From Candidatus Sumerlaeota bacterium (GTDB lineage: Bacteria > Sumerlaeota > Sumerlaeia > MWCT01), in the NCBI GenBank assembly GCA_026398545.1, contig JAPLSR010000468.1, forward strand, positions 1 through 5,883: 5,883 nt of DNA, given 5' to 3'. Positions 1 to 5,377 of the stretch are shown piece after piece. The notes below the pieces were generated by a model. That model was not told where the DNA came from. It saw only the letters and a list, made by a program, of their open reading frames with translations, and did no database searches. A program made the position numbers and the translations under genes. Positions within the stretch are counted from its first letter, which is position 1; each line of letters starts with the position of its first letter.

Positions 1-701
1 GCATTCCTCTCGGATGATAATAAGCGGAAACCCCGCGCCCGGATAGGTGGAAAGACAACAAGCATCTGGGAAAACTCGGCGAGGAGAATCCCGACTCCAA
101 GACTGTAAACGCCAAGCCTTCGGTGAAAAAGAATAAGCGAACTCATTATCATGATGTTATACGCTACTGAACGCAGTGTGGTGTAGGAGTAAAGATGAAA
201 GGTGTTTGCCGCCCCGACAAAGAGACCGGAAATCATTCCGCCCACAATAGCGGGGGAGAGCAGGCGATAGGTGTTGATGCCGAGCCTGAGGGCATCCGAA
301 TGAGTATTTCTGGGGAAGAGGAGAGGCACAATATAGGGCGCAAGGAGATAATTCACTGCCGCAATCAAAATGGATACGACGAATGTCCACTTGGCAAGGC
401 GGGTCAGGATTTGCCACTGTCTCGCCCCGCCGGACTGTGCCGCCTCGCATAGACCGGGCACCACCGCCTGCACTAACCCTCCGCCCAGAATGGTGCACAG
501 GAAAACTGGAATGGAGGCGGAGAGGAGAAAGATATCCAGTTCCCGCTGTGTTCCAAAATAGGCAGCGTTCAGGATTTCACGGAAAATCCCGAATGGCCGC
601 GCCAGGATGGTCAGAAATATAATCAGACCGGCGGATGCCGCCAGCGACCCCGATTGCGATGGGCGTGCGGGGGGTATCTGTGTATTTGCCTGATAGTTCA
701 T
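1..701 (-). CDS. murJ: MurJ/MviN-family lipid-linked oligosaccharide flippase, N-terminal part (cut by window edge)
   Basis: Reading the minus strand from the ATG at 701 gives 233 codons with no stop before the window edge, so the C-terminus lies outside. The family moves lipid II or related lipid-linked sugars across the inner membrane for wall or polysaccharide synthesis. The protein has several hydrophobic helices (about residues 22-34, 57-72, 105-127, 148-166, 178-192, 198-218). Its first 85 residues align without gaps to E. coli MurJ as I recall that sequence, at a constant offset of 17: R35, R41 and D56 match MurJ R18, R24 and D39, followed by the FG..ELD and IP...GGG..QAVVP motifs. The position of MurJ R52 is C69. 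An in-frame TGA lies a short way upstream and no other ATG is possible. The Shine-Dalgarno sequence is poor, which suits translation from a transcript begun at the ApgM-like gene 92 bp upstream. Family membership is firm. Lipid II as the substrate is inferred, and another MviN-type polysaccharide flippase is possible. Confidence 0.85.
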   Translation of the reverse strand, partial: MNYQANTQIPPARPSQSGSLAASAGLIIFLTILARPFGIFREILNAAYFGTQRELDIFLLSASIPVFLCTILGGGLVQAVVPGLCEAAQSGGARQWQILTRLAKWTFVVSILIAAVNYLLAPYIVPLLFPRNTHSDALRLGINTYRLLSPAIVGGMISGLFVGAANTFHLYSYTTLRSVAYNIMIMSSLILFHRRLGVYSLGVGILLAEFSQMLVVFPPIRARGFRLLSSERN

Positions 702-793
702 CTCATAAATCAGCGCTATCCACGGCTCATTTCAGATGAGTTCATCATTCATTGATTGTCATTGGTGCGTGCGCTTTATCTTTCCATCAATGT

Positions 794-1996
794 TTATAGT
801 CCGAAGAGCCTGCGCATAAGCTGGTCGCCCTTCATGAGCCCCAGAGCGCCTTTGAGACAGGCGACCTCATCATACATGAGGACGGCATCAGGCTTAAGGG
901 CTGGACCGCAGATGGAGACCGGCACGGGGGTCCGGGTATGTTTGCGTTTTTTCACAGGAACAGGGTGGTCGGGCAGAACGGCTGATGTGAGGTCTCCTTT
1001 GAAGTGCTTCAGAAAATGCCCTATACAGCGGCGGTCAAAATCCTCAATGGCTTTGATTTTCAAATCAAGTTTGCCCAGATGCCCCACCTCGTCAATTGCC
1101 TCCACGTGGAGATAGACAAAATCATTTTTCTCTAAGGCACGGATTGCCGCCTCAGCCTTGCCCTCATAGTTCGTGTCAATGAAGCCGGTGGCGCCGGGCA
1201 CCTTTATCTGTTCCATCCGTGCGAAGAAGGCGATGCCAAAGATGACATCCACCGCGCTGATTACCGCGCCCTTTTTCCCGTATTTTTCCTCAAATGGGAT
1301 GAAGTTGGGTTTTTTACCCGGACTCCATGGCCAGATTAAATTTGCCGCCGGTTCCCCATCTTTCAGGCGGCGCATATTGGTTGGATGGTTCTCAAGCAAG
1401 GCGCAGGAGCGTCTGGTCAGGTCATTAACAAACTCAGCAGTATATTTCGCCGCCTTGGATTTGGGCTTGAGAAGAATCTTATCCACCTTCATATCTTGCG
1501 AGCTGTCCGGTTTGGCATACTTTAAGTCTTCGGAAAATTTCTCTCCGGTGAGTATCAGTAGATTGCGGTAGCTGACGCCGGGATAGAAACAGACCTCATC
1601 CGAGCCGAATGCCTCCTGAAGGGCATAAATGAGGGCACGCGCATCCTCATTGGAGACATGTCCGCCTGAATAGTCCTCCAGAATGCCCTCACGAACTGTA
1701 ATTAAATTACAGCGGAAGGCAATCTGATTCGGGGCGAGGTCGATGCCCTGTGAGGCTGACTCCAGCGGTCCGCGGCCGGTATAGCATGTGGCAAGGTCAT
1801 ATCCCAGAACGGAGAGATTTGCCACATCCGAGCTTGTTGGGAATCCCTCAGGCAGGGTGAGGAAGGTGCCTGACTGCCCCTTGCGGGCAATGCTGTCCAT
1901 ATTGGGTGTGAATGCCGCCTGCAGAGGCGTTTTCCCATCCAGCTCCTCCATAGGTTCATCCGCCATCCCATCGCCGAGAAAAATAATATATTTCAT
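794..1996 (-). CDS. apgM: ApgM-type cofactor-independent phosphoglycerate mutase / proposed homoserine kinase family (alkaline phosphatase superfamily)
   Basis: This is a complete 400-residue cytoplasmic enzyme of the alkaline phosphatase superfamily. ApgM proteins interconvert 3- and 2-phosphoglycerate using two metal ions and a phosphoserine intermediate. A closely related bacterial group of about 400 residues has been proposed to act as homoserine kinase in genomes lacking ThrB. Visible motifs are GDGMAD with metal ligand D9, SSDVANLSVLGYD with likely nucleophile S56, the GRGPLE segment (74-79), GGH (111-113), GVSYR (140-144), IWPW (221-224), the ISAVD and VPGATG segments (246-272), EAIDEVGH with ligands D302 and H306, and PDH plus KH giving D343, H344 and H353. 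The catalytic set therefore looks intact. The ATG at 1996 follows an AGAGGT ribosome binding site (2003-2008) with 6-nt spacing. The cap region around 162-169 lacks the PPHD motif I associate with the homoserine-kinase-like group. Choosing between the two activities needs phylogeny, so the symbol names the family and does not assert the reaction. Confidence 0.88.
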   Translation of the reverse strand: MKYIIFLGDGMADEPMEELDGKTPLQAAFTPNMDSIARKGQSGTFLTLPEGFPTSSDVANLSVLGYDLATCYTGRGPLESASQGIDLAPNQIAFRCNLITVREGILEDYSGGHVSNEDARALIYALQEAFGSDEVCFYPGVSYRNLLILTGEKFSEDLKYAKPDSSQDMKVDKILLKPKSKAAKYTAEFVNDLTRRSCALLENHPTNMRRLKDGEPAANLIWPWSPGKKPNFIPFEEKYGKKGAVISAVDVIFGIAFFARMEQIKVPGATGFIDTNYEGKAEAAIRALEKNDFVYLHVEAIDEVGHLGKLDLKIKAIEDFDRRCIGHFLKHFKGDLTSAVLPDHPVPVKKRKHTRTPVPVSICGPALKPDAVLMYDEVACLKGALGLMKGDQLMRRLFGL

Positions 1997-2023
1997 AAAC
2001 CAACCTCTACCATGTGAATCCTT

Positions 2024-2037
2024 ATAAATTAATTTAT
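2024..2037. promoter_or_regulatory. 14-bp perfect AT palindrome upstream of the ApgM-like gene
   Basis: ATAAATTAATTTAT is a perfect inverted repeat centred about 34 bp upstream of the ApgM-like start codon. Its position would suit an operator or an AT-rich promoter core for the minus-strand transcript. Palindromes built only of A and T arise easily by chance in such DNA, so a function is only possible. Confidence 0.3.
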
Positions 2038-2107
2038 GTAAAGAATACCAGGACTCAATGCAACAAGATTTACCTGAAAATAATGTCGTGAGAAATTATG
2101 CGCCCAG

Positions 2108-2141
2108 AAGAATTGAATTACCCTTGACGTATTTCCATAAT
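2108..2141 (+). repeat. 34-bp direct repeat, copy A
   Basis: The segment begins AAGAATTGAATTACCC and ends TATTTCCATAAT. It is identical over all 34 bases to 3463-3496, and a further CAATA matches just downstream (2145-2149 and 3500-3504) after three mismatches. It contains TTGACG (2124-2129), which with TATTAT at 2148-2153 (18-bp spacing) would form a sigma-70-like promoter reading toward the orphan gene. It lies 187 bp before that gene's start codon. Confidence 0.95.
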
Positions 2142-2156
2142 GAGCAATATTATGGA

Positions 2157-2186
2157 TTGAGATATATAAGTGGCGTTGTCTATAAT
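2157..2186 (+). promoter_or_regulatory. Sigma-70-like promoter for the AT-rich orphan gene
   Basis: TTGAGA (2157-2162) and a consensus TATAAT (2181-2186) are separated by 18 bp and point toward the gene at 2329. Transcription would begin near 2193, leaving an unusually long leader of about 135 nt. A second possible promoter (TTGACG with TATTAT, 2124-2153) lies just upstream within and beside repeat copy A. AT-rich DNA yields false promoter matches, so this is likely but unproven. Confidence 0.5.
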
Positions 2187-2328
2187 ATAAAACTTTCAAA
2201 AAGGATAAAATCATCTCTCAAGCGCTCAAACAATGTAATGATGACAACTGAAACTTGAACAAATCAGGGATATTAACCCCAGTTAACTTCCCGGTTGGTA
2301 TACCCTTTATTATAGAGAGGAGTAATCT

Positions 2329-3342
2329 ATGAAAACTTTTATTACTTTTATTGGCATTTTTCTTTTAACAATTTCATGTTATTCTGAGACGTTAGTTAAA
2401 GAAGAGTTAACTTCGCCCCCGCTCCAGCTCAGGGAAAAGGGCATCACTAAAGAAAACATTGATCATATTATGATTAAATTCGTGAAGGATAATCCTCGTT
2501 ATCATTATTTAATTTTTCATCCTTTGACTATAAAATGGGTGATAGAGGGATTATATAATTTACAATTGATAAGTGCTCAATCAAATAAAGACGGTAAAAT
2601 CCCGATGGTGAAATGTAACGCGGAAATTGAACTATATTTGAAAGATTCTCATGTCCTTATAGTTCCCTTTGTTTTTAATGAAGTGGGTTACAAAAAAAGC
2701 TTTAGACACTTCTCCAAGTCATATGAACCGGATAAGAATTTTTATGCAGTATTGTATGTGTGTTATGACAAATTTCATCTAATAATGTATGACCCGGGTA
2801 AGCCGGGGCCATTGGGGCCATTCAATGATAATAAAGATCAAAAAATGGCTTTTATTGGAATGGCGGAATATTTTAATATGATGGATTGCCCTGAATTGGT
2901 TGTTGAGTTTTTGGAAAAGAAGATTTCGTTTGATAAAAAAAATTTTAGATGGAACCCAGAAATAATGATGATTATTGATAGTTTCTATATAATTCCTATG
3001 ATAAGTCATCAATACGATCTAATGATTGACAATCTGTGTAAATTGAATCGCTATGATGAGGCAATTAAATGGTGTAAATTACATATGGAATTATTTTCTG
3101 ATTATAAGGGAATGAGTCATCTGAGTGTCCCTTACCAAAAATTGATTAATACAAACAGTATTGAGAAAATAGCAGATATATATAAAAAGAAGGGTGATTT
3201 GAAAAATGCCAAGAATTATTATAAGCAAGCACTCTCTCAAACGGAAGATATCTTGAAGACAATCAAGGAAGATGATAAAAATTTTAAAATCTGGAAATCT
3301 GGGTTAGATAACTTAAAGAAAAAAATAGCAGAGTGCCCATAA
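2329..3342 (+). CDS. AT-rich exported protein or lipoprotein of unknown function with TPR-like C-terminus
   Basis: I do not recognise this 337-residue protein. The N-terminus is a signal peptide: MK, a hydrophobic stretch over residues 4-15, then LTISC with C17. That sequence fits a permissive lipobox but lacks the usual leucine at -3, so cleavage by signal peptidase I after CYS (17-19) is also possible. The middle (about 40-225) has alternating beta-like hydrophobic stretches and a short PGKPGPLGPF proline/glycine turn at 157-165. The C-terminus has two TPR-like helical hairpins, about 231-258 (LNRYDEAIKWC) and 278-311 (IADIYKKKGDLKNAKNYYKQAL), and then a lysine-rich tail. The ATG has a strong GAGGAG site (2317-2322) with 6-nt spacing. 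G+C is about 30% or lower in the lines I counted, far below the neighbouring genes, and codons favour A/T endings. This suggests recent acquisition or a lineage-specific gene. It is flanked by the two 34-bp repeat copies. Confidence 0.8.
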   Translation: MKTFITFIGIFLLTISCYSETLVKEELTSPPLQLREKGITKENIDHIMIKFVKDNPRYHYLIFHPLTIKWVIEGLYNLQLISAQSNKDGKIPMVKCNAEIELYLKDSHVLIVPFVFNEVGYKKSFRHFSKSYEPDKNFYAVLYVCYDKFHLIMYDPGKPGPLGPFNDNKDQKMAFIGMAEYFNMMDCPELVVEFLEKKISFDKKNFRWNPEIMMIIDSFYIIPMISHQYDLMIDNLCKLNRYDEAIKWCKLHMELFSDYKGMSHLSVPYQKLINTNSIEKIADIYKKKGDLKNAKNYYKQALSQTEDILKTIKEDDKNFKIWKSGLDNLKKKIAECP

Positions 3343-3462
3343 TAATATATTGGGGGAGTTGGAGTCAGATTCCATAGCAATAGGGGTCAATCTACTTGAC
3401 TTGTTCAACTTTTTGTTGATTGCCAATTATCCCTTTTGATGGTCTCTCTAAGTTGAGCTAAA

Positions 3463-3496
3463 AAGAATTGAATTACCCTTGACGTATTTCCATAAT
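3463..3496 (+). repeat. 34-bp direct repeat, copy B
   Basis: It is identical to 2108-2141, in the same orientation, with starts 1355 bp apart. It lies 77 bp upstream of the SPOR-TPR gene. Its TTGACG (3479-3484) would pair with TACCAT (3503-3508), a poorer -10 than the one beside copy A. The conserved block stops between the two promoter hexamers. That favours either a regulator-binding site overlapping a -35 element or a recombination boundary over a simple duplicated promoter. Confidence 0.95.
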
Positions 3497-3517
3497 ATCC
3501 AATACCATTGTCCAAAT

Positions 3518-3546
3518 TTGACTATAGAGGACTGATTAAATAATAT
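3518..3546 (+). promoter_or_regulatory. Candidate promoter of the SPOR-TPR gene
   Basis: TTGACT (3518-3523) and TAATAT (3541-3546) are spaced 17 bp apart. A start near 3553 would leave a leader of about 20 nt that just includes the AAGGAGGT ribosome binding site (3558-3565). The -35 element is good and the -10 matches consensus at four of six positions. The alternative is the weaker TTGACG-TACCAT pair at repeat copy B. Confidence 0.4.
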
Positions 3547-3573
3547 ATCTAAGACTCAAGGAGGTATTGAGCA

Positions 3574-4815
3574 ATGAATCGGAAAATACACAAAATTTTT
3601 GTTATCATTGTTATGGGTATATCGTCACTCGCTCTTGGCGCCGCCTCACCTTATATTTACAAGATCAAGATTGGTGAATTCCCGGATAAAGCCTCGGCAC
3701 AGGCGCGTCAGCTGACCCTTCTTCAACTTGATTATGGTCCCTTGAATATTGTTCAGAAAGACGGAAAATTTGAACTCCAATACGGAGAGTTCCCCTACTT
3801 TATTGACGCAGATTTAATCTGTCAGGATTTGCAGAAATCGGGCTACAAGGACGCCGCCATTATCAAGGAGAACAACTCAACCGGCAAGGTGGATTTTTCC
3901 CCTATTATTGGTGCCGCGGTGGAACGCGTCTTTAATACCGTTGAGAAAAACGACCATCTGACTTCGGTAACACTCGACATGAAAAATCCTGAGATTGTCC
4001 AGATGGAAGCCTTCATGAAGACGGCGTCAACTGAACAGAAGCATGACGCCCTCGCCGCCAAACTGGATAGCCTGAGCGACAGCGACCCGGTGAAGGGCTG
4101 GATGATGATGAGGCTGGCATATATGAAGTTAATCATGAAAGACCGAGGCGCTTCGCAACAACTCTTCCAGCGTATCGCTGAAGGGAAAGTAGCGGCGACG
4201 CCGAAGTTGCGCCTTGATGCTATGAATCGTGTGGCGCATCTCATATATGCCCAGAATGATTTTGTCCGGTCATATCGGGCGTACAGGGAAATCTATAATT
4301 TTGCGGAGGCGCCGGAGCAGAGAGTGGAAGTGGCATTGGAATTGTCGGGACTAATGGTCGATCTGGCGCAGAATTTGAAGAAGGGGACACTGGAAGAGGC
4401 GCGGGCATTTCATGAAGCGGCGCTCGACGAAATGCCGGAGAAAAATTTTAACCCCCGCGCGACTATCGCACTCCTTCATGCTGAAACATGGTATTATGAA
4501 AAGAATTATGCCAAGTGCATGGAGGAATCCGAGGCATATTTGAAGAAATACATGGACAAGCCATTGCGCGAGATTGCGACATGTAAATTATTCCTGGGAT
4601 TGGCGTATGACAAATTAAACCGCTATGAAGAGGGGAAAAATATTCTGGCTACCATTTTAGACATGCCGCTTGGACCAAAGGATAATTGGGGAGCAATCCC
4701 TGATATTAAATTATCCGCTCTGGAATGGCTCATCATCATCGCGAAAGGAGCCAAAAATCCTGCTGATGAGGCGCATTGGAAATCTGTAAAGCAAATGATG
4801 TATCCAAATAAATAA
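3574..4815 (+). CDS. Exported SPOR-domain protein with C-terminal TPR-like repeats
   Basis: This 413-residue protein begins with a signal peptide (basic MNRKIHK, hydrophobic 8-21, probable cleavage near LALGAA, residues 19-24), so it should act in the periplasm or envelope. Residues about 27-98 form a SPOR-like domain with two half-repeats, YIYKIKIGEF...A (27-44) and FELQYGEF...A (66-79), ending GYKDAAIIK. SPOR domains bind glycan strands lacking stem peptides at division sites. A linker (about 100-140) leads to helical TPR-like repeats at roughly 179-207, 215-244, 299-328 and 336-362, which usually bind partner proteins. The start is secure: ATG at 3574 follows a full AAGGAGGT with 8-nt spacing. 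G+C is about 50-60% through much of the gene, like the housekeeping genes, and falls toward the 3' end. It converges on rpsI, so it is not part of the ribosomal operon. The domain calls come from pattern reading. No established gene name is recognised. Confidence 0.82.
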   Translation: MNRKIHKIFVIIVMGISSLALGAASPYIYKIKIGEFPDKASAQARQLTLLQLDYGPLNIVQKDGKFELQYGEFPYFIDADLICQDLQKSGYKDAAIIKENNSTGKVDFSPIIGAAVERVFNTVEKNDHLTSVTLDMKNPEIVQMEAFMKTASTEQKHDALAAKLDSLSDSDPVKGWMMMRLAYMKLIMKDRGASQQLFQRIAEGKVAATPKLRLDAMNRVAHLIYAQNDFVRSYRAYREIYNFAEAPEQRVEVALELSGLMVDLAQNLKKGTLEEARAFHEAALDEMPEKNFNPRATIALLHAETWYYEKNYAKCMEESEAYLKKYMDKPLREIATCKLFLGLAYDKLNRYEEGKNILATILDMPLGPKDNWGAIPDIKLSALEWLIIIAKGAKNPADEAHWKSVKQMMYPNK

Positions 4816-4833
4816 TGCAAGAAGGGACTGTTT

Positions 4834-4863
4834 GGGTTTAGACTTTACCCTAAATTGCTTTTT
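4834..4863 (+). terminator. Weak candidate terminator for the SPOR-TPR gene
   Basis: GGGT (4834-4837) pairs with ACCC (4847-4850) around a 9-nt loop. Two more T-A pairs lie beyond a T-T mismatch, and a TTTTT run follows at 4859-4863. The stem is short and the T run is 8 nt away, so function is doubtful. The stronger palindrome at 4900-4928 may stop this transcript as well. Confidence 0.25.
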
Positions 4864-4891
4864 GGATTCTTCCCCTTAATTGATTTCAGTG

Positions 4892-4928
4892 AAAAAAAAA
4901 GACCGACCCTCTGATTGAGCGCCGGTCT
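4892..4928 (-). terminator. Intrinsic terminator of the rplM-rpsI operon
   Basis: On the minus strand, AGACCG pairs with CGGTCT. The inner arms GCGCTC and GAGGGT extend this to a 12-position stem with one G-G mismatch and a five-base AATCA loop (4900-4928). Eight T residues follow directly (complement of 4892-4899). It lies 35 bp beyond the rpsI stop codon, exactly where the operon should end. From the plus strand only a broken T tract (tatatttcttt) follows the stem, so termination of the convergent gene here would be weaker. Confidence 0.88.
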
Positions 4929-4963
4929 GGTATATTTCTTTGAGAGAATGCGGGACGGGTGTA

Positions 4964-5374
4964 TTAACGTTTGGAGAACTGGAAGCGTTTGCGCGCCTTT
5001 TTCTGACCGTATTTCTTCCGTTCTGTCTCGCGCGGGTCGCGGGTGAGGTATCCAACCTTTTTCAGGGAGATGCGATAAGCGGGATTTGCATCGAGAAGGG
5101 CGCGTGCAATGCCGTGGCGGATGGCTCCCGCCTGACCCATTGCCCCGCCGCCTTCCACACGGGCGAATATATCGTATTTTGTCAGGGTATGGGTCTCTTT
5201 CAACGGCGCTTTGATGATATTCTCCACCGCCGGATGCAGGGAGAAATATTTTTCCCAGGGGAGGTCATTGATAGTGATTTTGCCCTTGCCGGGTCGGAGA
5301 TACACACGGGCAGTTGAGCGTTTCCTGCGTCCCGTTCCGTGATATTGTTCAATTGGTTTCACCTGTGTCGTCAT
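4964..5374 (-). CDS. rpsI: Small subunit ribosomal protein uS9 (S9)
   Basis: This complete 136-residue protein of the 30S subunit has a C-terminal tail that reaches the decoding region and contacts P-site tRNA. Family features are clear: GTGRRKRSTARV (13-24), KYDIFARVEGGG (66-77), GQAGAIRHGIARALL (80-94), the LTRDPRETERKKYGQKKARKR block (110-130) and the invariant FQFSKR end with terminal arginine. The ATG at 5374 has a GGGAGG site (5383-5388) lying inside the end of rplM, with 8-nt spacing. Only 3 bp separate the two genes, so they are cotranscribed and probably translationally coupled. Length is normal for bacterial S9, which usually has about 130 residues. Nothing is missing. The identification is certain. 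Confidence 0.98.
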   Translation of the reverse strand: MTTQVKPIEQYHGTGRRKRSTARVYLRPGKGKITINDLPWEKYFSLHPAVENIIKAPLKETHTLTKYDIFARVEGGGAMGQAGAIRHGIARALLDANPAYRISLKKVGYLTRDPRETERKKYGQKKARKRFQFSKR

Positions 5375-5377
5375 TCC

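Larger units (their letters stand above)
1997..2328. other. 332-bp divergent intergenic region
   Basis: This AT-rich spacer separates the minus-strand ApgM-like gene from the plus-strand orphan gene. It holds the AGAGGT ribosome binding site of the ApgM-like gene (2003-2008), a 14-bp AT palindrome (2024-2037), copy A of the 34-bp repeat (2108-2141), a strong sigma-70-like promoter (2157-2186) and an untranslated leader of about 135 nt ending in GAGGAG (2317-2322). Short open frames here on both strands overlap these signals and show no recognisable protein. I recognise no riboswitch or RNA gene in the leader. Confidence 0.7.
3343..3573. other. 231-bp intergenic region between the two exported-protein genes
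   Basis: It contains a small hairpin at 3360-3374 (TGGAG/TTCCA), a chain of short mutually complementary segments at 3386-3419 (GTCAA, TTGAC, TCAAC, GTTGA), repeat copy B (3463-3496) and the promoter and ribosome binding site of the next gene. The hairpins are only about 5 bp each and I see no convincing intrinsic terminator for the upstream gene. No protein-coding frame is apparent. Confidence 0.6.

Noticed and set aside
157..498. A 113-codon minus-strand open frame
   Set aside because: It lies in another frame of the MurJ-family gene. The frame starting at 701 gives the recognisable membrane protein, while this one gives an arginine/cysteine-rich sequence without family features.
726..740. 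CTCAT-TTCAG-ATGAG hairpin between the ApgM-like and MurJ-like genes
   Set aside because: The stem is 5 bp and no T tract follows on either strand, so it does not qualify as a terminator. The two genes may be cotranscribed.
1173..1571. A 132-codon plus-strand open frame opposite the ApgM-like gene
   Set aside because: The opposite strand encodes an intact enzyme with all its motifs, so this frame is a by-product of that gene's codon usage.
2029..2214. A 61-codon minus-strand open frame in the same intergenic region
   Set aside because: It has no convincing ribosome binding site and overlaps the repeat and promoter signals. Its composition reflects AT-rich spacer.
2058..2258. A 66-codon plus-strand open frame with a weak AGGA upstream of its ATG
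   Set aside because: It runs straight through repeat copy A and the best promoter, the translation resembles no family I know, and the AGGA is only 4 nt from the ATG. Chance openness in intergenic DNA is more likely.
2108..3496. Repeat pair as a CRISPR remnant
   Set aside because: There are only two copies, 1355 bp apart, with a complete gene between them instead of short spacers, and no cas genes are present.
3345..3573. Possible tRNA or small RNA gene in the spacer before the SPOR-TPR gene
   Set aside because: No cloverleaf arms, T-loop sequence or anticodon stem could be traced on either strand; only short weak hairpins are present.
4940..5317. A 125-codon plus-strand open frame opposite rpsI
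   Set aside because: It is antisense to a certain ribosomal protein gene and spans the operon's 3' flank. The translation shows no known protein features.
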